Below are positions 27,124-38,600 of a stretch of 64,000 bases of DNA, piece after piece. A program made the position numbers and the translations under genes. The stretch is from NCBI GenBank assembly GCA_964445695.1, contig CAYULF010000028.1, forward strand, positions 1-64,000. Reading direction: 5' to 3'. This DNA comes from JAUIKM01 sp964445695 (GTDB taxonomy: Bacteria > Bacteroidota > Ignavibacteria > Kapaibacteriales > UBA7675). Under the pieces are notes generated by a model that ran no database searches, was not told the origin of the DNA, and saw only the letters and a program-made list of their open reading frames with translations. Position 1 is the first letter of the stretch, and each line of letters opens with the position of its first letter.

Positions 27124-29217
27124 TTATCGCGCAAAGGATTCCTTTTCGCGGTTGTTCCAGGAAACATTCGCATCTCGCGTTGTCACTATGCCGTTCATGT
27201 CGGTGTCGGGGTTGATATATCCCTCCGCATCGTGATTTAGCCAGGTTGCCGTAGCCGAAGAATCATAGTCTCTATCGTCAATCAAACCGTCGCCATTGGT
27301 ATCACCGCCGATCATAGCGTAATATTGACGTCCGGTTTCACTTTCATCAACAAGGTTGACGGCGTTGCTGCCGCCCAGCAGCAAAGCTGCACGCGTAAAA
27401 TCAAAAGTGTGAATTTCCGGCGTCAGCATCTGTTGGTCCCGCGTTACCACGGCAAGGTGATTGCGATGGTGGACAACGATGTAGTAAGTGCCGGAATCGA
27501 TCTTGATCTGAGTCTGGCCGTCACGATAGTCGACGATATTGCCGTCCCATGTGATCAGGCCGGTGCGGAAGCGGGATTCTCCGCCGCTCAACAACGTGCG
27601 GAACTCCACCACGACCCAGTCAACAATTTCTTTGCGGCGGTCACCCAATTCTCCCATGGCAATAAACTGCCGGTTGGGATCGAGGCTGTAGGGATACATT
27701 GCCGGAGGAGAATCCGGCAGGAAGCCGCCTTCAGACAGATCCGCAGCCATACGACCATTGCGGTACGGACCTTCCATGAGAATGCGAATGTCGACAAGTG
27801 CATTGGGCAGCAGTTCACCAATGCCGACTGCATAAAAACCGGAGCGTTGCAGATTTGCTACGCTGCCTTTGGCCCAGTTTCCGTCTATCTCAATTGTCTC
27901 ACGTGGTTCGGCCACGTTTTGCCAGGCATCAACGGTACTGTACTGCAGCTGAACATCAAAGGTGTCCAGACCGTTTAACTCATCCGTTTGATCCAGACGA
28001 AACGCATAACCGAATTCGGCGTTAAAACCATCCTGCACAATTTCGCCGCCTTCATCTTCTGCCGTTACGGTAATGGATCGGAGAACTTTGTCTTCCGTGT
28101 CTACCGTCAGCGGCAACGGGATAGTATCGGGCAACACTCGCACCGTCATGGCAGTCATTCCACCAAGACTTTGCTCATCGTCAAAAGCGGCATAGGTGTG
28201 TTTGTTGTTAAACACATTTTGCACTCCGCCCGCAGCCAGTCTCGTCCGCCGCACTGAACCGCGGACCTCAACATCGTCATTTCCGAATTCGGGATTTTCG
28301 ATGCTCGCATGTGTCAACACATGCTGTTCCTGACCAGGATCCGTATCGACATTGCTGCCAAGATATAATGTGTCGTTGACCGTCACGGACTGATTGAGAA
28401 CCAATCCTTCCGTGGTTTCAAGCCGCAGATTCTGCAGCGTGTTGTCATCCACCGGAAGTTCCGCTCCGGAGAACATCTTCCCATCACCGATGTAGGTGAC
28501 GGAAACATTTTCGCCAAACAGCGGAGCTTCGGCCAATTCGGATGCAACACTTCTTACTATCAACGCCGAGTCGCCAAGAGTAAAGTTGTTCGCCACATCG
28601 TTGCGGAACATACCGCGCAACAATTCCAGCCGACGGTTAACACTGAATCCACCACCGTTAACAACATCAGAACCAGCAGCATTGTCAAGTGCAAGAACTT
28701 TGAAACTTCCGCTGCCGTCAATCGCCTGTGCCTGAGTACCCTGCATCACAACTCGACCGTGCAGGAAATCGCGATTAATTATACCGTTGTGTTTAACACG
28801 ACCATGAGTTACAACTTCAGCGCCTTCACGCATGACGATTTGCACTTCACCTGAGGCGGTAACAAATGTGTCGAGCGTTACGATGGTATCAAGTGCTTCA
28901 AGTCGTTTAAGTCCACGGCCACTGAATTCGAGATTCTGGTAAACTATCTGGGGAACAAACTGCGATTGCGATTGGTCGTCGCCGTCATAAATAACGTGGC
29001 CGTCGATGGTGTCTTGTTGAAACGATGCCGCGGCACTGATGAAGAGACTGCCGGGATTGGTAATTCTTCCCTGGCTGCTTTCCGCTACGCTCGTTTCAAT
29101 CTTGCCTGCGTTGTAAATCTGACCGGCATTCTTCATGGATCCACCTGTCCTGCCGAGCGCGATACCGGGCAGGATTGCTGAAAGGAGAACCGTCAATATG
29201 AGAATGCGCTGTTTCAC
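27124..29217 (-). CDS. Secreted beta-repeat protein with C-terminal dockerin-like calcium loops
   Basis: The GTG at 29217 (VKQRILILTVLLSAILPGIA) gives a good signal peptide; GTG 29307 would add 30 residues before it, and neither has a strong RBS. The mature protein opens with I-x-N-x-G repeats (MKNAGQIYNAGKIET, GRITNPGSLFIS), shared in style with the 760-residue protein encoded just upstream. It continues as a long beta-solenoid-like region (LQNLRLETTEGLVLNQSVTV). The C-terminus has two EF-hand-like loops, GDTNGDGLIDDRDYD and DTDMNGIVTTRDANVSWNN, the pattern of dockerin-type calcium binding. No T9SS type-A tail is present. It probably forms a surface complex with its operon partners; this is inferred from the dockerin-like end and the neighbours. 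Confidence 0.82.
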   Translation of the reverse strand: MKQRILILTVLLSAILPGIALGRTGGSMKNAGQIYNAGKIETSVAESSQGRITNPGSLFISAAASFQQDTIDGHVIYDGDDQSQSQFVPQIVYQNLEFSGRGLKRLEALDTIVTLDTFVTASGEVQIVMREGAEVVTHGRVKHNGIINRDFLHGRVVMQGTQAQAIDGSGSFKVLALDNAAGSDVVNGGGFSVNRRLELLRGMFRNDVANNFTLGDSALIVRSVASELAEAPLFGENVSVTYIGDGKMFSGAELPVDDNTLQNLRLETTEGLVLNQSVTVNDTLYLGSNVDTDPGQEQHVLTHASIENPEFGNDDVEVRGSVRRTRLAAGGVQNVFNNKHTYAAFDDEQSLGGMTAMTVRVLPDTIPLPLTVDTEDKVLRSITVTAEDEGGEIVQDGFNAEFGYAFRLDQTDELNGLDTFDVQLQYSTVDAWQNVAEPRETIEIDGNWAKGSVANLQRSGFYAVGIGELLPNALVDIRILMEGPYRNGRMAADLSEGGFLPDSPPAMYPYSLDPNRQFIAMGELGDRRKEIVDWVVVEFRTLLSGGESRFRTGLITWDGNIVDYRDGQTQIKIDSGTYYIVVHHRNHLAVVTRDQQMLTPEIHTFDFTRAALLLGGSNAVNLVDESETGRQYYAMIGGDTNGDGLIDDRDYDSSATATWLNHDAEGYINPDTDMNGIVTTRDANVSWNNREKESFAR

Positions 29218-29337
29218 GTGTCTACGTTCTACTTCCCTGTTGGCGGAAAGGAAACCTGCTTGTTTAAGCGGAGTGACTTCAACCGTAAGCCTGCGTGCGT
29301 CACTCACTTGCGTTGACAGCCTGTCTTTCTCCGGAGT

Positions 29338-29364
29338 ACCGGTCGGGCTGTTCGCCCGACCGGT
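29338..29364 (-). terminator. Strong hairpin between the 760-residue and 697-residue protein genes
   Basis: A perfect 11-bp stem, ACCGGTCGGGC / GCCCGACCGGT, with loop TGTTC, about 60 bp after the stop of the upstream gene. No U-tract follows on the minus strand, so it may be an mRNA-stabilising 3' structure or partial terminator that sets relative expression. Flanking direct repeats CTGTCTTTC lie on both sides. Confidence 0.6.
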
Positions 29365-29422
29365 TCCGAATCATGCTGTCTTTCCTGTCAAATCACAGAA
29401 CCCATGGACGGATTCAAACTGA

Positions 29423-31705
29423 TTAGTCACAAACGCGGAGCGTACCGCCGTTGGCGATATAACCGGTGTTGTCGATCGAGTTGGCCTGGAAGTGACCAAG
29501 GTTGCTGCCGATATTACCGAAGTTGATGAAACCGGGGTAATCGATGGCATCGCCTTGCGTCGTCGTCAAAACTGCTTCCGTCGGAGCCGTCGTTGCGCCG
29601 AGACCCGAAGCGTTCGTCAGCAGACCACCGGTGGCAAGCTGCCACGCAACCGTACCGTCCGTCTCATCGGCGGCGCCTGCGGCGTCATAACCGATAAGCA
29701 GACCACCACCATCTTCGACCGTCACGTTGACTGCCAGAGCGTCGTCACGCGTGTTGTCGCCGCCCTGCGAATAACCCTCTTCAATCTGACCACCGATCGG
29801 GCCGGCAATCAGACCGTCAATACCGTCACGACGATAACCGACGTGAACCGTAAAGCCGTTGGGGATGATGACGTTGTCATACTCGTGCGGTTCCAGACCC
29901 TCGTCCCAGGTGCCCGGGTTCGACCAGCGACCGTCGGCAATAGCGTAGAAGGTCGTCGGTCCGCCACGCAGCAGCAGGTCGTTGGTTGCGTAGAATTCGC
30001 TGATGGCGTTGCCCGGCATGGCAACCGCCGTAGCGTCGATACCTGCCAATTGCACATAGCGGAGCTGGTTGGCATTGTCGCGCGAAGGCGCATTACCCGT
30101 AGCAACTTTCTGCTCGTTCGTACCGTCGGCCTCGAAAAAGCGAAGCTGGTCTTCCGTCGTAACCGGCGAAGCACCACCCCAGCCGGCGCCCTGCTCGCCA
30201 TCCTGCCAACCGGCGCGAATGGTAGCAGTCCAGGTGTCGTCGTCGAAGTCAAGCGTAATTTTACGATTTACGTCCGTCGAGGCGTCGTAGTTGTTCGGCG
30301 CGGTACCAGGCTGAACATTCATCTCGAAGTAGCCTGTGTACGGGTTGTTCGTGAACGTTACTTGCGATTCGGCGTTGTTGAATGTGTAAGGACCGGCGAC
30401 ACCAGCGTCAACCGAACGACGCATGGCGCCTACAACTTCGGTATAGTTCGTGGCATCGTAATCGGCCGTTGCGTTGGGGTCCGTCATGAACAGCGTATTG
30501 GCGCCCATGTCCAGGTTGCCGCCTGCACCATCGGTAACACCGACGTCCAGGTTGTTGCTCATGTAAACATCGCCGCCGGCATCTTTCACACCGTTATCCG
30601 TGCTCAGGTTGCCATAGGGATTGGAAGCGACCGTCTGCATAACAACCTGGTTAGCCGCACCGCTGAACACAACCGTCGAAGCATCGTCGAAGTTGGCGTT
30701 CACACCGGCGGCGTGGTTATTCGTCAGGCTGCCCGTCACAACCACGGTAGCGTTTTGCTCCAGATTGATCGTCGCGGTAGCCAGGTTGGCAAGCGTCATC
30801 GTGCCGGAGACCGTCACGTCGCCTGTACCGTCGCGGACAAAGAAATCACCATCGTTAACGTCGACGGTATTCGAAAATTCATTGGTCGCACCGGCGCCGG
30901 CAATGTCAAGCAGACCGCCGTTGTCGATGGTAACCGTACCGGCAAATGTACCGTTGCCCGTTCCGGTCGTAAACTGACCGTCGGAGGCGCCGCCACCCGT
31001 GGCGTCGACCAACAGAGGCGCCGCGGCGTCCTGCGTAACTTCGTCGCCGACCGTCAGGCTACCGAGAACTTCAAAGCCGCCTGTGTTGCTGGCCAGCATA
31101 ACGAGATCGCCGTCGATCGTCGTTTCGTCGCCTGCTTGCAGCGTTTTGGTACCGGCCTCGCCCAACTGAAGATTGTTGTAGCGGTTTGTGCCGGCTGCCA
31201 CGCCGACCTCAGCAAAGATGTTCTGTGCGAGCGAACCATCGTACGTGAACGTTCCGTTGTACGTACGGTTCGCGCCGCCGGCTGTGTAAACTTCGCTGAC
31301 AAAAATTCCATCGGAGATGGTCTTCAGCGAGGCATCTTCAACCGTCAGGTTCTCGTAGTAGCGCCCCTGAACAGTTTGTGTACCGGCCGCTGCGGTCCAG
31401 ATCACTTCGTAAGGAATGCGCGTTCCGGCGGTTTCACCGGGCGTCAGTGCATCCACGAATACGCCGTTCTGGTCGGTGAAACGGTTGTCAATGCCTTCAA
31501 AGGTCACAGTACCGTCACCATTGAGTGCGGCGCCGGCGCCACCGCTCTGAAATTCACCGGCAGTCGTACAAAACACAATGTCGCCGATATTGTTTATCGT
31601 ACCGCCGTCATTGTTCAGATTCTGCGCAACAGCACCTGCTCCGGCGACCACGAGACCACAGGAGGTCGCAAGGGCAAGGCGCTTCAATTTGTGCTTAATC
31701 CGCAT
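29423..31705 (-). CDS. Acidic secreted beta-repeat protein with only two mature cysteines, one near each end
   Basis: The ATG at 31705 (MRIKHKLKRLALATSCGLVV) follows AAGGA by about 9 nt. The 760-residue product has a signal peptide to about VAQ28. It then opens with GTINNIGDIVFC and closes with GYIANGGTLRVCD, the same strand pattern at both ends. Cys46 and Cys759 are the only cysteines in the mature chain. Between them lie Gly/Asn/Asp/Thr-rich strands (TVTIDNGGLLDIAGAG, ATINLEQNATVVVTGSLTNN) and one FYAIADGRWSNPGTWDEG module like those of the giant protein. Lysine is nearly absent. There is no T9SS type-A tail. Codon choice is strongly biased, as in paralogue 4, so expression is probably high. 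It has its own promoter and operator (31836-31885). A repeating surface-layer or filament subunit is a reasonable guess, not a demonstrated role. Confidence 0.85.
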   Translation of the reverse strand: MRIKHKLKRLALATSCGLVVAGAGAVAQNLNNDGGTINNIGDIVFCTTAGEFQSGGAGAALNGDGTVTFEGIDNRFTDQNGVFVDALTPGETAGTRIPYEVIWTAAAGTQTVQGRYYENLTVEDASLKTISDGIFVSEVYTAGGANRTYNGTFTYDGSLAQNIFAEVGVAAGTNRYNNLQLGEAGTKTLQAGDETTIDGDLVMLASNTGGFEVLGSLTVGDEVTQDAAAPLLVDATGGGASDGQFTTGTGNGTFAGTVTIDNGGLLDIAGAGATNEFSNTVDVNDGDFFVRDGTGDVTVSGTMTLANLATATINLEQNATVVVTGSLTNNHAAGVNANFDDASTVVFSGAANQVVMQTVASNPYGNLSTDNGVKDAGGDVYMSNNLDVGVTDGAGGNLDMGANTLFMTDPNATADYDATNYTEVVGAMRRSVDAGVAGPYTFNNAESQVTFTNNPYTGYFEMNVQPGTAPNNYDASTDVNRKITLDFDDDTWTATIRAGWQDGEQGAGWGGASPVTTEDQLRFFEADGTNEQKVATGNAPSRDNANQLRYVQLAGIDATAVAMPGNAISEFYATNDLLLRGGPTTFYAIADGRWSNPGTWDEGLEPHEYDNVIIPNGFTVHVGYRRDGIDGLIAGPIGGQIEEGYSQGGDNTRDDALAVNVTVEDGGGLLIGYDAAGAADETDGTVAWQLATGGLLTNASGLGATTAPTEAVLTTTQGDAIDYPGFINFGNIGSNLGHFQANSIDNTGYIANGGTLRVCD

Positions 31706-31835
31706 GTTGATTTGTCCTTGATTGATGAAGGAATACAGCATGAATTGATTGAATTATGTGTTGTAATGTTTTTCGAGAGAACTGATTCTGTGCCAGAAAA
31801 GCGCTGGAATACGACGAGATGCCCAGGCTGTACTA

Positions 31836-31885
31836 CAAACATAGCCCAGAAGCAAGCTTCAGTTCAATCCGTAGAACTACGTATT
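31836..31885 (-). promoter_or_regulatory. Promoter with dyad operator upstream of the two-cysteine protein gene
   Basis: On the minus strand TATGTTTG (31836-31843) fits the Bacteroidota TAnnTTTG -10 element exactly. About 36 bp above it lies AATCCGTAGAACTACGTATT (31866-31885), an inverted repeat AATcCGTA-N4-TACGTATT with one mismatch. The same 20-mer with one base changed lies at 49084-49103, and both are exactly 161 bp from their start codons. The size and symmetry suit a dimeric LuxR-type regulator in an activator position. Confidence 0.7.
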
Positions 31886-31958
31886 TTGAGGAGGGAGAGC
31901 CAAGCAAGTACGACTGATTTTTCGTGCCATTAAATCAGAAGTGACGAAAACGTAAACG

Positions 31959-32600
31959 TCAGGGCAGATTCAATAGTGCAAATCTGATCAATCCGGCGAC
32001 GTTCTTGATTTGCAGCTTTTGCATGAGGTTAGTGCGGTGAGCCTCGACTGTGCGCGGACTGATGAACAGTTCTTCAGCGATTTCCTTACTGGTCAAGCCC
32101 TTTGATATCAACTTCAGAATTTCCTGTTCGCGGTCTGACAGGTATATATTGACATTGGCAATGCTGAACTCATCACTGAAGTATGGAACTTCGTTGGGAT
32201 TGGCCATTATCTTCAAAATTGACGAGCTGAAAACGCGCTGACCACGCACCACGGCATGCAGCGCATCAATCAATTCCTGACGGCCAACTTCTTTTGACAG
32301 GTATCCGTTGGCCCCGGCGGACATGGCCTTGGTCAAGTGAAAATTGTCTTCGAGCGACGTCAACATGATGATTCGAATGCTCTTGTCGTACTCCTTCAGC
32401 TCCAGGACTGCTTCAATTCCGGTCTTTTCCGGCATCAGGATATCGATCAGTGCCGCATCGGGGTGGAGTTCTTTGACGAGCCGGACAGCATTGTTACCAT
32501 CGGGCGCTTCGCCGACAATCTCAATGTCGTTTTCAGACTTCAGCAGCGTTTTCAATCCGAGCCGAAATACTTCATGATCATCTGCGATGACTATACGCAT
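31959..32600 (-). CDS. NarL/LuxR-type response regulator (inside the giant-protein operon)
   Basis: A 213-residue response regulator. The receiver has Asp7/Asp8, phosphoacceptor Asp53 in ALIDILMPEKTG, Thr81 and Lys103 in GYLSKEV. The LuxR-type DNA-binding domain (about 150-208) is LSDREQEILKLISKGLTSKE ... ISPRTVEAHRTNLMQKL. It begins 63 bp after the stop of the giant gene with no terminator visible between, so it is likely co-transcribed with it. The next gene downstream carries the dyad operator. Autoregulatory control of the surface locus by this protein is the simplest model, but it is inferred. No histidine kinase is encoded in the window. Confidence 0.95.
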   Translation of the reverse strand: MRIVIADDHEVFRLGLKTLLKSENDIEIVGEAPDGNNAVRLVKELHPDAALIDILMPEKTGIEAVLELKEYDKSIRIIMLTSLEDNFHLTKAMSAGANGYLSKEVGRQELIDALHAVVRGQRVFSSSILKIMANPNEVPYFSDEFSIANVNIYLSDREQEILKLISKGLTSKEIAEELFISPRTVEAHRTNLMQKLQIKNVAGLIRFALLNLP

Positions 32601-32663
32601 GGTCGTAGGTGACAGGAGTGAAACAAGGTGCGGCTGCCGATTTCCCCTGGGCAGAAGCGCTCG

Positions 32664-35600
32664 TTATGAGCCGATCTTCAATCGACCCTCATTGAGTATC
32701 GTCGCGTCATTGCTGACTGCTCCGAATACTTCAAAAGCATTGACGCCGGGTAAAATATGCAATATTGCGCCGTTCTGCACACGTAAATCTCCACGGGCGC
32801 GAACGGGCAGGGTCACGGTCTTGGTGCCGCTAAGGTTGATATCGACGTTGCCGTAGCCGTCCAGCCCATTGGGCGGAGCTGTGACGATCTGATTGATACC
32901 GTAATACTCGACCGTGTTTTGAATGTCTATCCGGTAGTTTGCAAATCCAGGCAAGGCAGTTGAAAAGTCGGCCGAACCACCAATCCTGAGCAGGGTATTG
33001 CTCGTCATAACGGCTTCCCCACCGCCCGCATTACCTACTCCGAAAGTCACCGCATCCAACACGCCGGAAATCAGTCTCATAGCCTCGGACACGGTCAAGT
33101 CGCGATCGAGCGTCACAACGTTGTTACCGGTCGCTCCACTGTTTTCGACCGTGAAACTCGCCATCGTGGCAGGCAGGCCGTCGCCCAACACCTGATTGGT
33201 TGTTCCACTATATACATAGCTCGCTTCCGTTGAAAACAGCCTGTTTGCGGTCCGAACATTGCCGCTGCTGACCGGCGATGCCACAATTCCCTGCGGAGAC
33301 CCGATTCGGAGAGTCGCTCCCGTCGTGGTTTGAAACCACTCGCCGGAGATTGACCGGTCGGCCAGATCTAACGTTCCGGTATTTGACAGTGATGTTCCGA
33401 CAGTCATACCGCCAATCGTGCGATCCGTGTCCAGTAAAACGACGTGGTCGCCTGTCCCGGCGGTCCCGCCTCCGATTACGATGCTGTCCTGCGGATTGTC
33501 GGGGAAAATTCCCGGGCCAACCGGCGCGCCTAGGTGCGATGGATCAAATGTCCACGTAGAACCAATATTCCACAATCCGGACGCCAGACTATAGAATATT
33601 CGCCTGAAAGCACCGACATCGCCGAGGGTCCAGTCTCCCTCAAACTCAGATGCCGCCAAGGCGGCCGGCGAAGTAAAGATGTTGCCTCCGGAGTTAAGTG
33701 TTGCACCCGACATCAGACGCCATGAACCACTGCCGCCTTCATCAACCGGATTCCAGCGGGCGATCGTGGCAAAATTGCTTTCGTCGCCTGTTATGTCATC
33801 AACACCGTCGAGGTAATGAAACGTCCACTGACCGGACACACCGGTGCTTACGTCGCCTATTGCCCAATAACGCCGGATATAATCGCTCGCTCCGCCGCTC
33901 AGATGCAAGTGGCCGCCGTCCGCTTTCTGACCCGGCGATACTCGAACACCAACAGAGCCATCGGCTCCTGCAACAGCAGCGGCAAACTCCGCAGGAGTGT
34001 ATTTATCCGCGCCGCCGTCAAAAGATCCAAGGGGGAACAGATAGTTGCCTCCGGAGGCCGTCACGGCTCGATGCAGTCGTCCGCTCAGCAGGCTCGTACG
34101 CACGTATCGATATGGCGCGGCGCTTGTCCCCGCGTCGACAATTGCGCCAACAGCCGAAGACTGAACCGTAAGATTTGCACTGCTTCCAAGTTCGACCACC
34201 TGCTGATTTGAATTGGCGCCTTCACGCAGGTCGAGTATGCCGGCTACGCTGACGTCGTGACCAAGGTGAACGACGCCGCTACCCGCGGCGCGATTCATGG
34301 TCATGTGCTGCAATGCCGTCACACCCGCGCCGGTAACGTTCTGATCGTCCGAGCCGCCGCCCTGGAAGGTCATGACCGCATCAGGAGCGGCTGCAGCGCT
34401 TCTCAGTTCGGTGAAATCAATGCGTCCGTCGTTCAACACGTCCGCCTGAATTCTGAGGTTACCGGCCGCCGCCAGCGGATGCAGCACAGCGCTTGTACTG
34501 CCGACCGCCAGATTCCAGATTGCACCGTTACTCACTTCTATATCAAATTCCTGGGCTGCGGCCGATAGAGCGTCTCCGAACTGAATCGTTCCGCCGGTTA
34601 CGTTGACCGTGGACGCCAAAATATTGACATCCGCCGGGCGACCGACGGCGCTGCTCATATTTGCATTGCGCACCAAAAGCTTTCCGGCAGCCATGGCAAA
34701 CGAAGAGCCGGGAGCGCGCAGATCAAATGAACCGAGCGTGGCGTTGTCATGACCGACAGTTGCAACATTAACCTGTCCGCCGGCCTGATAGTAGTCGAGC
34801 AAATAGGTATCGACGGCTACTTCGGGACTGATGCGTCCTGCGACCGTCATCGTTCCGTTTAACACACTGATCCGGCTGCCGGCAGTATTGGTGTAGCGCA
34901 AGGAATTCCCGTCAAAATTTCCAATCACAACCGCTCCGCTGCTGTTAAGCAGCAGCTCGCCGCCATCGATCACCTGGGATGCACCGGAGCCGTCCTGCCC
35001 CATGACATATGAACCAGATCCAGTTATGTGCAACGCCCCTGTTGCCGCAATTGTCTGAGTTCGAGATTGTCCAACGCCGTCGTCCATCGTCAACGTGCCG
35101 GCACGCTGCTCCCAGGTGCCGTTAATAAAATTGATGGCGTCGCCGCTGCCGATTCGGCTGACACCCAGGTCGACAGAACTGACGACCGGCGTTGCCGGTG
35201 CACCTTTGTCAAGCGTAACGCCATGCAGACGCACCGCCCCTACGCCGCTCAGGTTCTGAGTTGCCGTTGAGCTGAAGATCGTTTCGGCTTTGAAATTGGA
35301 ATTGTTCGGCACGGGACGCATCAACCATTCGCCGTCAATGTTAACATCGCCGCGCAGAGACAGGCTGTGTGTCCTTGGACCTGTGCCGCTCGTTTCTACC
35401 TCAAATGCCGCTCCGCCGGCAACTGAAAGACGACCGTTAACAAGAAGGGCCTGGTCAGCCGGAGAGCCAAACGCATCATTGTTGTCAAACACCAGTCGAC
35501 CGGTTTGAACAGTCAGGTCGCCGCTCATGTCAATCCCGTCGCGATTGAGCATGACATTGCGTGTATTGTTGTCCGTGTCCACAAGAATGTCATTAACAGC

Positions 35601-38600
35601 AAGGGGAAACGCGCCGCCAAAAAACTGATCCAGTGAACCGCTGAAGACGTAATCTGCACGCGGCTCGAACACTCGCACGGCATCGCTGAATCGCCAGACG
35701 CCTGCGCTAGTGCCGGATTCGATACCCACAGCCGCAGCAATGTTAACAACCGCATCATCGCGTACGATCGATGCGCTGGTGCCGTAGGGACTTTCCGTCA
35801 GGAATGAACCCGCGCCGATGCGCAAAACCCCGTTGCTTGTTAACTCGAGATAGGCAATCTCCGGCTGCGTGTTTAACAATATTTCGTGGCCACCGCCAAT
35901 AATCACGCTGTCGCGCACCTCGTACTCTTGTCCGGGCGCGAGCTGCCAGTCGTGATTCGGGTATACCCCGGCAGGCACCGCTGCGCCGGCAAATCCGGTA
36001 AATGACCAGGATGTTGAGTTATTCCAATCGCCGTCGCTGCGGCTATAGAAAATGCGTTGCGCACGCTCACCTATATAAAACTCGCCCAGGCCGGGCCAGG
36101 GAGTCGCTCCGACGGACAGTCGTACGTTGGCCGCACCAACATTCCACTCCAGATTCCGCCGATCCGACCACTCCGGCGTTTCAAGCGGAATACTGCGACG
36201 GCGGATAATGCTGTTAGTGGTTGTAAGGGATGCGAGCTCAGCCGCCGGGAAGCCAAGTGTGAGGTTGGCGGTGCGGCTGCCCAGCGCAAAGGTCGTTGCA
36301 CCCGTTACGCTCCAATATCTGTCGATTTTGGCGGCAGCGTCGAGGCGGTTGCCGATCCATTCTTCATCGGGAACCGGCGTATACGAGATGACGTCAACCG
36401 ATCCGGCCACACCGCCGCCACCGGCCGCCAACTGTACCTCAACCGGCGTGTAATCGTCCAGATTGCCTACTTCAAAGACAATGTTGTCGGCCCCCGCGCC
36501 GGCAGGTTTGCGCATCTTTCCGTCAACGTGTCCCGCGTTGTTAACACGCAGTACATTGCCGGGAACCTGCACTTCCACATAGCGGTCTGCATCGCGGACG
36601 CGGATGTTGCCGGAGGAACTGAACGTCAAAGTGTTAATGACATGTACATGCGCCGTCGAGGAAGCCACATAGTCGGATTTAACCAGCAGATCCTCACCTT
36701 CAATGCTGATGTCGTAGAAGTCAACGCCGCCGTGGTTGTCCAGGCGCAAATCACGGTCAATCTGACCGCGGAACGCAACTGATGCATCCAGCGGATCAAA
36801 AAGTCCATTATTGCGCAGTATCATGTCGCCGTACAGGTGCAGGCTGCGGCGTCCGCAGTTAAATGTTCCGTGCTCAATGAGCAAAGTGTCGCGAACGCCG
36901 ACGGGGTTTGCGCCGGTCGGCAAGGACAGGAACACGGAATTAAACGGCGTCGAGTTGTTGTCTACAATGATGGCTGCAACACTGTCCGGAAGTGCATCGC
37001 CGGTATTCTGGCTGCCGGCAGTACTGTTAAACACGTAGCGGCCCACCCCAAAAATACGGGTGTCGGTCTGTATTGCACCGCGGTCGCCAAGGGGAGCGAT
37101 TCCCTGCAGGTGATGCATGCCAAGCGTACAGGAATCCTGGAGTTCAAAACTCAGCCCGCGCACGGTGCCCAGGTCGCCTTCAATGTACAGTTCGCCGGGC
37201 AGATTGTTAAACACCTCCACTAGAACAGAGCGAATAGTGGGTGTGATAATTGAACCGGGAAGACTGACGCGTTTGCCGTTGCCGATCCGCACAATGTCCG
37301 TCGACTGATCCGGAATGCGCGGTGCGACCGCCCCCGTGTAACCTGTTATCGACCATGTTGTGGGGTCGGTCCAGTCGCCGTTCTGACGACTATAGAAGGT
37401 CGTGCTGTTTAACTCCGCCAGCAGGAAATCGCCGAATTCCGTGTTGCCGGAAGAGCGCATCGTGGTGTCGGTGCGCGTCGGCGTTGAAAGCGTCGCCCAA
37501 CTTCCGCCGGATGGGCACAGTGCCGGAAGGTCCGGGCAGGCAGGCGTGTAGCGATGCTGCTCAAAAAAGAGCAATTCTGGACTGTTGCGCAGATCGTCGG
37601 GATTGATAAACTGCAGCGTTAAACGGAAGGTACGCGAAGCTCCCAGGTCAAACGCCCCGGCAGTTGTAACATTCCAGTAGCGTTGAATATTGTTGTCGAG
37701 TTTAACATTTGCCGTGGAGATGTGCGGGTGATTGCTGCCGTTGGCCATCACGCCCACCAGACCGGCGGTTCCCCCGCTGCCCTGCGTTTCAAACACCGCC
37801 GGTGTATAAGCACTCAGGGAAGCGGATGTGCCGACCGCAAAGTCGACTATTCTGGCGCCGGCGTCGACCCAACGATAGAGCCGACCATCAACGTGCCCCT
37901 GGCCGTTGCGAATCAATTGCAGCGTACTGCTGGTAGTCGGGGAATGCTCAACATAACGTGCATTGCTGCGAGCATCAATGAGGGCCTGGTTTCCGACGGC
38001 AAACTCCAGCGTGTTGTGCACGATCAGATTGGAGTTGGCGCCGCTGCCAAGAATAAGATTTCCACCGGATTTGGACAGCCGCAAATTGTAAGTTTGCAAT
38101 CCACCGGCATCGTCATTGTAGATCGTTTGGTCGGAACTTCCGTTCAACACCAGCAGGCGGGCGTCCGACGGATCTGAACCGCTGACCGCATCAAACAATC
38201 CGTAGTTAACAATATCGCCGCCCACTTCCAGCGTATTGCCGTACAGTTGCAGACGGTGCGCGTTGTCGACTTCGACTCCGTTACTGATGACAAATGTTTC
38301 TTCCGTGACCCGTGTTTTGACTCCGCCGGAGACAGCATGCAGCGAATAGATCGGCATGGAACCGGCAAGTTTGATAATACCGGTATTTGTAAACGTTGAA
38401 TCTCCCGTCTGAATCAATCCGCCCGTCATACCGCTTCCGCTGCCCGCATCGACGCGGAAGTCCGCCGACGCGCCGCTGGTTCCATTGGCGACAATAATGC
38501 GACCGCCACCCATGCTGAACGACGAGCCGGAATTAACCATATCAAAGCCAATCCTGGACGCATCGCTGTTGCCTTGCCGCAGTACGCGCGTAGTTCCACC

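Noticed and set aside
29338..29364. A second copy of the LuxR-type dyad operator
   Set aside because: It is a GC-rich 11-bp hairpin with no similarity to AATMCGTA-N4-TACGTATT and lies just after a stop codon, so a 3' RNA structure is more likely.
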